Shown here in pieces: positions 34,940 to 48,036 of a stretch of 64,000 nucleotides of DNA; within the stretch, counting starts at the first letter, position 1, and every line of letters begins with the position of its first letter. The translations under genes were made by a program, and so were the position numbers. The notes beneath the pieces were generated by a model. The model had not been told where the DNA came from. It searched no databases and was given only the letters and a program-made list of their open reading frames with translations. The DNA is from Actinomortierella ambigua (taxonomy: Eukaryota > Mortierellomycota > Mortierellomycetes > Mortierellales > Mortierellaceae): assembly GCA_016098155.1 (NCBI GenBank), contig JAAAJB010000072.1:1-64000 (forward strand), read 5' to 3'.

Positions 34940-35385
34940 GGTGGATGTAATTGGGGAAGGTTATTGTTGTGGTGGTGGGAGAGAAAGAGGGAGGCGGCGG
35001 CAACCACAACAGTGGGAGTGCCCTTCCAAACAAAACCGTCCAGCGACGCGTCTTACACCCAAAAAAGCGCGTCACAATTTTTTTGGGCGGGTGTTTTAAA
35101 TAGGGATTATCTCGCTTTTCGCCATACTCCTTCTGCCCTTGTGTGTCTTGAGTCGAAGGGGCTTCTTTCTTGTGTGTTTATGTCCATGTGGCTTTCTTCT
35201 TTACTCAAGCACAACTGGACTGTCTGTCCTGTTCTATCCTCTATTCGTATTTGACGCGGCGATTGGGGTAAGTCAAATGGCATTTTTCAAAATTTACGTG
35301 ACTTGTATTTGGCGTCGAGGTTTAGGGTGCACCACGTATGTCTTGTCTTCATTGCCTCTCCTCCCCCATTGCACCCACCTTGACC
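34940..35385. promoter_or_regulatory. Shared divergent promoter region
   Basis: No gene seen. The 446 bp separate the start codons of the SET-like chaperone (minus) and the M16 peptidase (plus), so control elements of both must lie here. Confidence 0.5.
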
Positions 35386-38300
35386 ATGGCTGACAATTTC
35401 AAAAAAACCACCGTCGTCAAGACCCCTTTAGGCAGACCTGTCACAAAGTTCCGCTCTAGCAAGACGGGCCTCAGTGTTGTCCACGTCGAGAACGAAGGTA
35501 TGTTCTGTTTTATGTGGTGGTGGTGGTCATACAAATTCCCACGATTTTATCAGTGGCCAATCAGCGAGCCATTGGCGTTGCCATACTGATACAACCCATC
35601 ACGTCCCCCCATTTTATAGGACCCATCGTCAATGGCTATTTCACCCTTGCCACCGAAAGCTTTGATGACTTTGGATGCCCCCATACGCTCGAGCAGTAAG
35701 TCTAATCTGCTGTCGAGCACGGCTTTTCAGATGCGTGTAGCGTAGCCAGTTCTCTGGCTCTTGTGGTGGCTGTGGGCTGCAACGGATGCGCATCAATATG
35801 ACGATTCATAGAGAGAGAGGAGAGAGGGAGGCGAGTATAGAAGGAAGAAGACCACTAACTGGAACACACTATGCATTTTTCGTCGGCCAGTTTGATCTTC
35901 CTGGGAAGCGAGCTGTATCCTTATAAGGTAGGATTCGCAAAAAAGTTTCCCACGGCGCATGTGTTTGTATCCAAATTCATGTCAGAAGGCTGAAGCTTAT
36001 CTTGTGTTCCGTTTCATGGCGATTAGGGTGTTCTTGATGGTCTTGCCAACAGGGCGCTGGCTGATGGAACCAATGCATGTAAGTGCAACTTGTACATTTG
36101 TTTGGGATTTTTTGTATTCGTTGATATACCCATGTGTGAGAACAACCCTGGCCTGCGGAGTTCCGGACTTTCAAACTCATGTGAATTTTGTACCAACTCC
36201 ACGATAGGGACTGCCGATGACCATACCGCATACAGTAGGGATCCATGTCATTCTTTTAATGGCGAGAGAGTAGACGCGTCGTTCTCAGCTTGGATACTAA
36301 CGCGGATACCACTCTATCACAGCGATCGCTACTGCCGGGAGTGAGGGCTTCTTGAACGTTATGCCCAGTAAGGACAAGAATTCGGATGGATCGACATCGG
36401 GTAAATAGAGGATTCGGTTCTTTGGCTAATTACTCTAATATTTCCCATACTAGTCTTTATCGACCATATCTTGTACCCTGTGATCACGGACGCGGCTTAT
36501 TACACCGAGGTGCACAACATTACTGGGTCAGGCGAAGATGCCGGTGTCGTTTACTCCGAGATGCAAGGCCGCGAAAATACTTCCAATTCGCTTATGAGCC
36601 TCGCGTATGTTCCTACTCTTTGATTTGCATTCGCGCTCAAAAAAGTCTTCATTTATAACTAACGACCAATGTGTCACTATAGGGGCAAGCGTATCATGTA
36701 TCCCGAGGGCTCTGGATACCGTTATGATACTGGTGGTCTGATGGCTTGCCTCCGCACGCTTTCGGCTGAGAAGAGTAAGTTTTCTCGGCGACTTTTGGAT
36801 AGTTTTGAGGGAGACCAAGAGCGCACACACAAACTAACTTTGTACTGGTAATTTTCTTTCTCTTTGGTCTATAGTTCGTCAGGTAATGCGGCGACAGATG
36901 TGAAAATGGTACAGTCCAATCGGTATGTTTCATCGAGATGTTGACACACTTTCTCCACGTAAACACTGTAGTATCATCGCGACTACTATCGCCCCGACAA
37001 CCTTTGCCTCATCATTTCAGGCATGGTGGATCATGACAAGTTGCTCGCCGCCTTGGCTCCAGTTGAGGAAAGAATTCTTTCCAAGGGTCCACTCCCTCCT
37101 ATGAAGAGGTATCACATACTGTCAAATGCGCCCACATCTTCGCATGCTCGTAACAATACCACCTCTAATGTATCCATACCCTCTAATTTTTATTTCTGAA
37201 GGCCTTGGGTTGACTCGCCACGTGCACCCCTTCTCTCGCAATCGTCCACCACTGTTGTTACCTTTCCATCGGATGACGAGTCCACTGGTGAAGTAACCAT
37301 TTCCTGGTTCGGACCTTCTGTCACGGTAAGTCGATATTGTTCATTTTGCTTACTGCGAAGTTGCCTCAGACCACAATTGACATACTAATACCCCTTTCTC
37401 TTCCAGGATCATATGGCTTCGCAAGCGCTTCACGTGTTGGAGGTGTATCTCACCGATTCAGCTGTGGCCATTCTGCAGAAGGAAATGGTTGAGATCGAGG
37501 ATCCGTACTGTGCTTGTATGCTGCAACTGTCTGGCTCTCAGTTGGTGTCATATTGTTGTGCTTTGGTATACATACGTTCGTTTACTAACACGCGCAGTGT
37601 CGTATCTATTCGTTGACAGCCGTCTGTTTCCAGAGCCAGGAGCATATCCGCCTGGAAATCCACCTTTCCTTCGAGAGTGTTCCTGCCGAGAAGTTGGATG
37701 AAGTCGAGGCCAAGTTCTTTTCTGTTATGAACCAGATCGTCAAGGACGGTATTGATATGGACCGCATGACCTCTGTCATCAAGCGCGAAAAGCTGAAGCT
37801 GCTGGACCGTATCGAAAACAACCATATGACCTACGCCTGGCCCTGCCTGGTCCAATTCTTGTATGGGCAGAAGGATGATCATGACCTTGAGGAGTTTATG
37901 GACGATCTGAAACGCTACGATGAAGTCGCCAAGTTTGATGGCGCCACGTGGCTCAAGTACTTCAAGCAGTAAGTCTACACCGTTTATTCTTCGAGAGCCT
38001 CTGATGTAATATATATATTTTATATACTAACATGAGGCATGGCATTTTCATTTGTCAGATTCTTCCTGGATTCGCACCACGTCACGATCGTGGGAAAGCC
38101 TTCAGACGAGCATGCGAAGAAGCAGGCTGCAGATGAAGAAAAGCGAGTTGCTGAGCAACGCGAGCGTCTAGGCGAGGCTAAGCTCGCGGAGCTCGAGCGA
38201 AATCTTGAAAAGCATCGTGCACAGAACGATATTCCCGTTCCTGTCGAGATCTTTGGTAATCATCCCCCGCGTATCAATGTTCGACATCGGTAGCACCTGG

Positions 38301-40396
38301 GCATAGTGGATGTTCAAAGATCTGTGCTAACTATAGGTCATCATTCGATATCTAGACAACTTTCCTATTCCGAATGTCAAGGATATTGAGATGATTGAGG
38401 TTGTCAGTGGCCGCAGTGCGAACGGTGGAGCATTGTAAGTAAATAGCATAAGAATGTGCGAGAAGCTCTTGGTATGAATTATAGCTTTGGAACTAACTCC
38501 GCGTGGAATTTGGACAATAGTAACAATGAGGTGCAGAAGCACTTGGACAAGGATCATGCCGAGGTTCCTTACTTCATTGAGTTTGACCGTAAGTTTATGC
38601 CACGATGTGTCGATGATGAAGTTGATGTGTGTGTATTTTTGTACTTGTCCGTGTGCTTGTTCGCCAGGAATCATGTGGGGGACTAATCCAAATTTCATTC
38701 CCTCTGACTATAGACATTCATTCGGAGTTTGTGGAACTGTCGCTCCTGATGCTGACCACGGACCTGGCACCTCACTTGCGTCCTTACCTGGAGTTGTACT
38801 TTGAGTCGTTTTACTCCCTCCCCTTGGTCGACCCTTCAACCGGAAAGGAGATCTCCTACGAGGAGGTGGTCAAGCTACTGGATCTCGACACTGTTGACCG
38901 CGCCTGCTTCATGGGCTTGAACGGTTCGTACAACCAGACGGTTACCGCCTTTTTGAAGACAGAGCGCAGCAAGTACGGTCAGGTTATTTCGTGGTTGCAC
39001 AAGATGATGTGGCATACCAGGTTCGACCCTGAGCGCCTCAAGGTCATTACCACCAAGCTTCTGAACGATCTGCCTATGCAGAAGCGCGATGGCTCTAGGG
39101 TAAGGTGCCAGCGGAAAAAACATATAGCAATCGATGACGTTGGGTGCAAAAACTCACGAAGCCTTACTCGTATCTATTTATTCTACTTTCCACTCAATAG
39201 ATGTCACGCGAGTGCATGAACGAGCTCGTGTTTGACAATGAAAAGTCTAACACGGCTGCTTTGGGCGTTCCTCGACAGAGCAACTTCTTGCCCGAAGTCT
39301 TGCGCACCCTCGAGTCGGAGCCTGCCAAGGTCGTTGACGCCCTGAACGAGCTCCGTAGCGTCTGTAAGGAACAAAGCTGCGTCACTTGCGGGAAGACGTT
39401 GCATTGGGATGTTCCTTCGCATGATGGTACTGACGTTGGATGTGCATGAATGGTCATTTTTTGTTATTTTCTTGTAGTGACCAGGCCCGAGAACATCCGT
39501 CTCCAGGTTCAGGGCAATATCTTGAAGCAAGAGCAGCCCAAGTCGGCATGGGCCAAGAACTTTGGTGCTATGCCTAACGCCGCCAAGTTGAACCCTGTGC
39601 CCCGCTCGAGCGAGGTTCGCAGCAGCTCTGGCGACAAACCCAGCAAGGGTGGCTTTGTGGTCAGCATGCCTTCGATCGAGAGCTCGTTTGCATGCCATGT
39701 AGCTCGTGGACCCACCAACTACTTGGATCCCGAGTATGCTGCCCTTCGTGTTCTGGCCGAGTGCCTCCACACCTTGGAAGGCCCATTCTGGAAGCAGCTT
39801 CGCGGTAGTGGCGCGGTGTATGGTGCCAACATCCCTATTGACGTGGAGTCTGGCTTTGTCAAGTTCTCCATCTACCGTTCTCCAGACTCTCTCCGTGCTT
39901 TCAAGCTGGCCAAGGATATTGTTGACAAGTATGCCAGCGGCGAGGTAAACTTTAGCTCTCTTTTTGATTGTTGAAGGACAGTTTCAGAATGGTAGTTGAG
40001 AGGGGCAAAGAGGAGCTCTAACACTCTGGTAATCTTGGTCCATGTTTTTTTTTTTTTTTTTTATAGACCAAGTTTACGAAGCAGGAGCTTGAGGGAGCCA
40101 AGGCTAGCATCGTTTATCGCACGGTGCAGAAGGAGGAGACCATTTCCAAGGCTGCTACGGAGGCCTTTGTCAACCAGGTGCTCCGCAACGTGTCGGCGCA
40201 TTACAATAAGGAGTTCCTGAAGATGGTCGAGGCGGTGACGGTCAAGGATATGCATGTTGTCATGGACAAGTACCTCCTTCCTCTCTTCCGTGCTGAGACT
40301 TCAAACGTCGTCGTCACCAGCGCCACCAACAAGGCCCAGGAGATCCTCTCCGGCCTCAACGCTCTGGGTTTTGAACTGGCCTCGAAGACTCTCTGA
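35386..40396 (+). CDS. M16-family zinc metallopeptidase, yeast YOL098C (Sdd3) type
   Basis: Twenty exons: 35386-35497, 35620-35695, 35891-35927, 36027-36078, 36208-36234, 36323-36367, 36454-36604, 36683-36774, 36875-36882, 36972-37108, 37202-37325, 37407-37515, 37620-37968, 38059-38255, 38356-38434, 38521-38588, 38714-39099, 39201-39363, 39478-39944, 40067-40396. They sum to 3009 nt, 1002 aa, as in the YOL098C family. The inverted zinc motif HxxEH (H59, E62, H63 in PHTLEHLIFLGSE) is assembled across an intron. A distal Glu region (YSEMQGRENTSNSLM) and the M16 helix IRQYHRDYYRPDNLCLI follow. Such enzymes are inverzincin oligopeptidases, normally cytosolic, of uncertain substrate. Exon 9 is only 8 nt and supplies IRQ. 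AATAAA follows at 40446-40451. Confidence 0.92.
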
Positions 40397-40520
40397 GAGC
40401 CCCCCCCCCGTGTGTGCGCCACTATCTGTTGTCAAACTCTAAAAAAATAAAGGCTCGCGTTTTCCCTTTCATACATCTTCAATAATCAGGACATTCTTTC
40501 ATTACTTCTTTGGCTCATGG

Positions 40521-43500
40521 ATGGCGTCAGAAAGGCCAAGGGATCATTCGCGGCTGCCGATCCGCACACACCATGTAGACGCCAAGGAGAATCAATGGCC
40601 TTCCAACTCACATGCGACCATGACTTCGCGACGATTCGATACTTCCGGCGATGTTGTCCAGAAGCCCAAAGACAGGGACGTGGCCAGGAGCAGAGGCCAG
40701 AGGCATGAACGTCCTTCAGAACAAGGAGAGGGAGGTGGCGAGTCCATGGCACTCGAGCAAATGCACCACCAATTCCAGGTCGAGATCGAGCAGAGCGAGG
40801 AACTCGACGATCCCCTGGAAGTTTATGTCCGCTATGTGACCTGGATCACAAAGGCCTACAGCACTGATATGCCTCTGACCGCTGTTGGGTCGAGTCAACA
40901 CCACCACAACATCAGTCGAGAGTCGGGTCTTTTCGCCTTGCTGGAGAAAGCAATTCGCGCTTTCAAGAATGAGAAGCAGTACAAGAACGATGCTCGCTAT
41001 GTGCGTCTCAACATTATGTATATCCAGATGATCAAGGACCCTCTGCCGATGTTCAAGTTTATGATGACCAATAGTATCGGCTCTGAGCTTGCAACCTTCT
41101 ACGAGGAGTATGCAGCCTTTCTCGAGCACGCTGGAGAGTACGTATCTTTTACTTTCCATTTTTTCCCCTGTGCATTGAAGGGTGTTTCAAGCAGTCCTAT
41201 TGATGATGCTCAATCATATCACTAAACAACACACACCGTTCTCTCTCTTTGTCCATGCGGACTTCATAGTGGTCGAAGGGCACTAGAGATCATGCGCATT
41301 GGGATTGAACGAGAAGCACGCCCCTTGCAGCGCCTGAGACGCAAGCTCGAGGAGCTTCAACACCGCCTCCAACAGATGACAGAGAGCTCTGAAACCAGTG
41401 GATCTTCGTCGGGCCGGATAAGGCGCGTTTCCGATGGTCAGCAGCACAACCAGCGGTTTATTCCAGATTCAATGAGCGAGTCAACTACGACATCTTTGCC
41501 TCTTAATAGCTCTGTTGGCACAAGGGTGGCGACCAAGCTCGCTATATATGCAGATCCGCAGACCGAGATCTCGTCGCAGGTACACAGCCAACATTGCTGA
41601 TCTCAAGTGGGGACCCAATCAGTTTTCTTCGTTGTATTATGTCAAGACTAATGCGCTTATTTTTTTTCTCTTTTGCCTTCATCCACCTGGCTTTTAGGGC
41701 TCTACATCATCGCATGTTACGGAGCAAGGAGGCGGTGACCGGTTTCCTGTCACTGTTGGGGCATCCGGCAGGAAAGAGCGTCTCATGGTGGATTTGGTCG
41801 GCGTGTATTCGGGTGGCGAGCTTCAGCTGGACGAGCTACGTGCTCGCCTTGCGCGCTACAGCAAACCTGCAGCAGCAGCACCGCAACCGCCTGAGATGCC
41901 TGTGCGACCACCCTCGAGATCGCTTTTCAGCTCGAATACTTCCCATGTGTTGTCGACGCGGATGACCTCGAGCCGCGAGAACACGCTCGACTTTTCCGTT
42001 CGTATCAAAAGCGAAATCTCCACACTGCAGCAGCAGGACCCTCAGGGAGAGCACCACGACCGGGCACGGACACCACCACCACCACCACCACCGTCATTAC
42101 CTGTCCGTTATCCGGCCGAGTCGGACCTAATTCCTCAGACGCCTCCCCAGCAAGTAAGACATGTATTTGGAACGACTCTGGTACCGAGGATCGAGCTGAC
42201 GCCTGGGGAGAGCAGGAAACGGTCTCTCTCGCGGAATTTCGTGACGAGTTCGCCGACACTGCACAGCAAGTCGGCCTATGCGGAGATGAACAAGATCTTT
42301 AGTGACCGGTCAAGAATGAGCCAAGGGTCGGTCCACTGGAGCGATGACTACTACCAGGAAGAGGACGACGACGACGACCATACGATCACGCGGACGCGGT
42401 TCTCCGCGTTTGTTGCTTCGTCCGAGTCGGAGCATGATCTTGACGAGGAAGAAAGAGGAGAGGGGTCGACCATGACGCGCGAGATCCAGGCCATGAAGCG
42501 GCTGCGGGCGAACGAGGCCGGTGATCACACGGATATCTTTGATCGGAGGAGCTCGCAGATGTCTTTTGGAAGCCAGAGCCGCACATCGACGTCGGATATT
42601 ACACGAGCGATCGAGGCGCGAGGGGGCGGAGGAGGGCTGGTCCTCTCGCAAGAATCGCGATCCCGATCTTTGTTGGGCAAATCGGTTGGTGGCCTAGATC
42701 ATCAGCAGCATCAGCAGCATCAGCAGCAGCATCAGCAGCAGCAGCAGCATCAGCAGCAGCAGCAGGGGCAGCAGCAGGGGCAGCAGCAGCCGTGGCGGAC
42801 TTCGTTTCCGGGTGGAGTCGATGATGCACCATTCCGGTCATCCCTCTCCACCACCTCGTCGTCCACAGCCTTTCCGTCGCTTTCATGGACCAAAAAGCCC
42901 AATTCTTTCACTCTGGCGGCTGTAGCGGCGGCGGCGGCCGCATCAAACTCGTCCTCGTCTTCGTTCCCTTCCTCGCAACCGTCTGTCATGAAGAAGAAGC
43001 CGCCTCGGCCAAAAATGTTTGAGGTGTTTCGAGACGAGCCAGCTCACGATACCCCCGATTTGGCCGAGTCCAGTGAAGTACCTGCTCTTGGTGACGAGGA
43101 GCCTCCGAGCCAGCTGGATGTCCATAGCGAGGACGACCTGCGGGACCTCTCCTGGCAAGAGGCTGCTGCTGAAGGCTCCGATCATGGCGATGACTTTGGC
43201 AGTCAACAACAATATTTGTTGAAGCGGACCCAATTGCAATACCATGAAGCACCCACGGATCGTTTGAAAGCTGCTACTACCACTTCTTCCTCTGCCATGC
43301 CAGTGTCTGGTGTCCGTCGGCCCTTTGGAAGCAGCAGCAGTCGCAGCAACAGCAGTTCTACCACAGGATTGTTCCCTCGGTCTACCTCCAGTAGCTCCTT
43401 GGGGTCGATACTGCGCTCGGTGTCATCACCCTTCTCGGGACCAACATTGAACAAAGGAGGAGGAGGGGGAAGAGGAGCGTCGATACCGACCACGGCCGCC

Positions 43501-45687
43501 ATGCATCCTCACCATCATCCATCCCCTCCACGGATCCAAGAGTTGCAAAGTTTGTTCAGCCCTTCTAAATCCAACCCGACGTTTGCACCCACAGCACCAG
43601 TGGCACAACCACCACCAGCGCCAGCATCACCCAAGGACGGAGACTGGGCGGCGTCGGCGGGGACGCGTCTCTCGACGAGCCGGCTCTCTGGCGGCAAGAC
43701 GGTGCAAATGCAACGGCCCATGTTCCCCAATCCGTGTTTTCCCGGATCACAGCGTGTGCGGTCGACCATCCTGGGCAGGCTCATGCCTGGTCTCAAAGCG
43801 TATGCTGGCTACCATGAAGACCTCGAGCTGATTATGGAGCATCACTTGAAGGTCGAAAGAGCGGCCAAGCGGGCTGAGAGGCAGCGCTTGTCGTCCAAGC
43901 ATGGTGGTAATAGTAGTAGTAGTAATGGCAATAGCAACAACAGCAGAAGCAACAGCAGCAGCAGCAACGGTAGCAACGGTGGTAGCAACGGAAACGGCGG
44001 CGCTGGCGGAAGAGGAGGCTACCAGCTGGGCTGGTCGTCGACCAGCACAGACTCGGAGGCTGCTGTCCAGCTTGGACAAGAGTCGTATACGATTCTGATG
44101 AAGATCGGTGAAGGTGGCTATGCCAAAGTGTACGGCATCGAGGCGAAGGCAGAGAGGGAAGAAGAAGAAGAGGAGGAGGATGAAGGGCACTTTTCGAGAC
44201 AGGGACTACCACCCCAACCCCTCTTGTCGTCTGGAGGGTCCTTGAGCATCAAAGCAGCAGGATCAAACTCTGCGACCACCACGAGCACTCATCCAAAGCA
44301 GAAGCAAAAGCAGAGGCAATTGCAGCAGCAGCAGCAGCAGCAGCAACAGCGGCAGCAACAACGGATGCAAGCGCTCAAACTTGAGCGACCGGGTAACCCC
44401 TGGGAGTTTTACATTCTCTCACAGATTCACAAGCGGTTCCAAGCGAGTGGACTGCTGAGGATCCGAAGCTCGGTCGTGCAGCCCATCTCCTTTTACCGCT
44501 TCAAGGACGAGAGCTATCTGATCATGGAGTATTGCGCGTACGGAACCTTGCTCGATGCCATCAACGTGTGCAGGAAGAAGGCAACGACCGCCACGATGGC
44601 GACAACGTCAGCAGCAGCTACAGCAGCAGCAACGACGATGATGATGACCAGTGGAGGCACCGCCATAGACGAATCGCTGGCTCTGTTCTTCACGATCGAG
44701 TTGCTGCGTGTCCTCGAAGGCCTGCACGTGAAGGGTATCATTCATGGGGACCTCAAGGCCGACAACTGCATGCTTCGTTTCGATCACCACGACCGAGCCG
44801 GCGGGGCCACGACGACGGGTGGTGGTGATTTTCACTCCACCTCCACCACCACCTCCTCTTTGTCCTCGTCCTCTGTCGGACCTCCGCTGACTAGTTCCGG
44901 GCCAACAACACTCGTCACGGCCGGCTTGCAGACCCCGTACGAGGCGAATGGTGCGGCAGGGTGGTCGCGGTGTGGGATCCGGTTGATTGATTTTGGACGT
45001 GCGGTGGACGTGACGGCGTTTGAGCAGCGCGACATGACGTTCCGAGCTGATTGGCCTGTCGATGCACAGGACTGCCCCGAGATCCGCAACGAGACCTCGT
45101 GGAGGTTCCAACCCGACTATTTTGGTCTTGCCAAGATTGTCTTTACGATGCTGACGGGCCTAGAGGATATGCCGACGACGACAGTGACCATGACGGATGC
45201 TTTCCCTGGAGGAGGAGGAGACCTGTTTGGAGGAGGAGGTGGCGGTGGACATAACACAGCAGCAAATACCTCACCAGTATTTGACGAGCGTCGATATCGC
45301 GTGTCGGAGAAGGATCCGCCAGGCTCGTTTGTCTTTGTGGTCCCACCTGCCACTGACGACGATGGTGGGAGAACCACTGCTACTACTACTACCACTACGC
45401 GGCGGCGGCAACGACTGGACTATACGCTACGACGGTACTGGAAGGTAGACTTGTGGCGACCCCTGTTTGATATCCTATTGAATCCTTCCTTGTATCGACC
45501 AGCCGATCGGCCTTGGGAGCCTTGCACGGCGGCGCTGGGCCAGGTCCGTGCTTGGATGCAGCAGCATCTGAGCCGGCAGCGCGTCGATGAGCCCCGTGGG
45601 GTCCGCAGGCTGCTTGCTCAGCTCGAATTTTTGCTCGTTGAACATCAGAAAGCCAGGCCGGGCGCTCGGCGGAATAGCACAAAGTGA
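40521..45687 (+). CDS. BUB1: Spindle-checkpoint Mad3/Bub1-type kinase (MadBub)
   Basis: Three exons, 40521-41137, 41270-41579 and 41698-45687, give 1638 aa. A KEN box (DAKENQW, K22-N24) precedes the Mad3/Bub1 TPR region (DDPLEVYVRYVTWITKAY, FYEEYAAFLEHAGD). A Bub1-like EELRA element (YSGGELQLDELRARL) follows near residue 350. A long low-complexity middle has poly-Gln, Ser and Asn runs. The kinase domain starts near residue 1110: GEGGYAKVY loop, ALKLERPGNPWEFYIL, HGDLKADNC catalytic loop, DFGRAVD. HGD in place of HRD and the PWEFY helix are Bub1 hallmarks. Having both KEN box and kinase suggests the unsplit ancestral MadBub form, acting at kinetochores and on APC/C. An ATG at 40517 overlaps the chosen start. 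Confidence 0.92.
42700..42790 (+). repeat. CAG/CAT trinucleotide repeat coding for Gln/His
   Basis: Imperfect CAG/CAT triplets with CAG-GGG variants, in frame inside the checkpoint kinase gene, encoding a Gln-His-rich run. It is likely length-variable between strains. Confidence 0.85.
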
Positions 45688-45796
45688 AAAAAGTATAGTA
45701 GTGTACAATAGTAATAATAACATATGAACTTCACTTCCCACCGATAACACTATTTCTTTGTCTTTTCTGTTTGATTGATTATTTGTTTGCTAGCTA

Positions 45797-48036
45797 TTAG
45801 AATGGAAGGTCTGGAGGGATAAAGGGTGGATGCGAAGAGTGGGTCGAAAAGGTAGGTGAGGGTTGGTAGAAAGATGCTGGTGATGATACAGAGTGTTGGT
45901 GGTAGTATACATATGGGTGGTGCCACAAGGGCGGGTAGATTGATTGTGGCGGAAGGGACGTGTATGCAGTGTTACTGCCATTGTTGTTGAAATGAGTGTG
46001 GTTGTTGTACATTTGTTGCCAAGAGGAGTAGTGTTCCTGAGAGGGCGCCTGTGCGCCTGGATAGCTGTAGTTGTAGTAATGGTTAGGGTACCATGCTCCT
46101 GTACCCTGGCTCTCTCGTTCTTGAACGTCCTCTGCCTCCGCCCCTTCCTCGTCGTCCCCTTGGCCTCTCTCCTCTTCATCAAGCATTTCCTGATCTTCTT
46201 CTCCATCCTCTTCGTCCTCTTCATCCTCTTCGTCCTCCTCGACAAAGTTTTCGGCAGCGTGCTGTCTCAATTGTTCGAGTTTCTCAAATTGTACTAGATC
46301 TTCTTCATTCTGCAGGGGCCGTTCGTGGTGCTGGCTTTGCGTCTGATGGTTCAGGAGACTAAAATCGTACAATTTGTCAGTGCAGTCGCTGTTGCTGTTG
46401 CTGTTGTTGATCGAGGATCCTCCTTCTTCCCTATTTTCTGTCGACTCGTCGACCTTTAAAGCGGACGGAATTTCTTGCAAGTGGAGACTATACTCTTGCT
46501 GCCACTTCTCCAGTCTTTTGGACTCTTGCTCGTCCACGATGCCCACAGCCAAGCCCATGGTACCAAAACGTCCTGTTCGCCCAATGCGGTGAAAATAAGT
46601 TTCTGCATCCCTTGGTACGTCGAGACTCACCACCAGATTGACTCGCTCGATGTCAATTCCACGCGCAATCTAATTGTGAAAGGTGGTGACAGAGAAATTA
46701 GTGCGAAGGACCGTATTTCTTTTTTTTTTCTCTTGATCCGCAATGTCAATCCTCTTTCATATTGACTTACAAGATCGGTGCACACCAGCACTCTCAGTTC
46801 AAAGTTCCGCGCTTTGGCCATGACCTGTAGGCGCTCTTCCTGGGTCATGGCAGACGCGATGAAAAGGGCAGGCCACCCACGTTTGTCCAGGTAATTGACA
46901 AGCTCCAGAGCGCGTCCATGGTGGTTCAGAAACACAAATGCCTGGTGGAAGGGAACCTGTTCCAACAGGCAACGAAGCGCGTGACGTTTCGACTCAAAGA
47001 TTCTCGCTTGCTTGAGGTAGGTTGACGCCGCGGCGGTGGGGGTGGACGAGTGGACCACCTTGTAGTACTGCATCACGCCTGCAAGTTCCGGTGCGCGTTG
47101 GTCTGAGCACAGCATGATATGCTGTGGATTGTTCTTGACAATTTTATCCAAGGCTGCCAGCAGTGGATCGTCATAGGTCGCAGAAAAGGCCATGACCTGG
47201 TTCTTTTGCTGGGTCTTTCCTCCAACAGCGCCACCACCACCAATCATCTCCCCATTACCACCACCTCTTGCCAGCCGCTCTGCAATTGCCACGACATCCT
47301 CTTTAAATCCTTCTTCCATGAGCTTGTCCGCCTCATCCAGCACCAACAACTTGACTTGGGACGTCTGCAAAAGTCCCATCGAAATCAGTTGTCGAACGCG
47401 GCCTGGCGTTCCGACCACAATCGAGCAATCCAAAAGCCGCTTCTTGTCGTCCTTGAGAGGTAACCCGCCAATGAAGGTATGGCAGGCTACTTTGTCCTGC
47501 AAACCTTCGCTGACCAGCGCCTGAATCACATCCGTGATCTGCACGGCAATCTCGCGCGTCGGTGCCAGGATGACGACGTGGGGGATTCTGATCTGCGTTG
47601 TCGGAGGGCGGCGAGGACGATTGCTGGTGCTGGTGTTAGTGGTGTTGGTCGTCCCGTCCGTTTGTTCATTATCCAACCCTGTGAGCACGCTGGTAGTGGC
47701 TGTGGCAGACAACGATGAGCGACCAAGGGCAGCCTCGATGGCAATGACGCTGAAAACAATAGTCTTTCCAGTCCCAGACTTTGCCTGTGCGATAATGTCG
47801 AGGCCCAGACGACCCAGGGGGATGGCCTTGAGCTGGATCGGCGAGGGACGCTGGTAGCCTGCGGCGGTCAGACCACGGAGGAGCAGTGGGCTCGATATCA
47901 AGGACGAAAAATCGAGATCCTCCTTGATGCGGACATCGGCCGATTGGAAGCGCGAATGGACAGCGGTGATGCGCCCAGAGGACTTGTTCATACTGTGGTT
48001 GTCATTGGATGCATGTGGTTGTTGTGGAGACTGCAT
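45797..48036 (-). CDS. DEAD-box RNA helicase, DDX20/Gemin3-like
   Basis: Two exons, 48036-46771 and 46669-45797, give 712 aa. All helicase motifs are readable: Q motif GYQRPSPIQLKAIPLGRLG, AKSGTGKT (I), PTREIA (Ia), TPGR (Ib), DEAD (II, VLDEADKLMEEGF), SAT (III), ARGID and HRIGRTGRFG (V/VI). The phrase LLRGLTAAGYQRPSPIQLKAIPLG closely resembles DDX20/Gemin3, which acts with the SMN complex in snRNP assembly; that link is by family resemblance. The C-terminal ~250 residues are acidic then Tyr/His/Asn/Ser-rich and likely disordered. Only 109 bp separate its stop from that of the convergent checkpoint kinase gene. Confidence 0.9.

Noticed and set aside
42700..42790. Regular short repeats that might suggest a CRISPR-like array
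   Set aside because: Coding CAG/CAT triplets with no spacers; poly-Gln inside a kinase gene.
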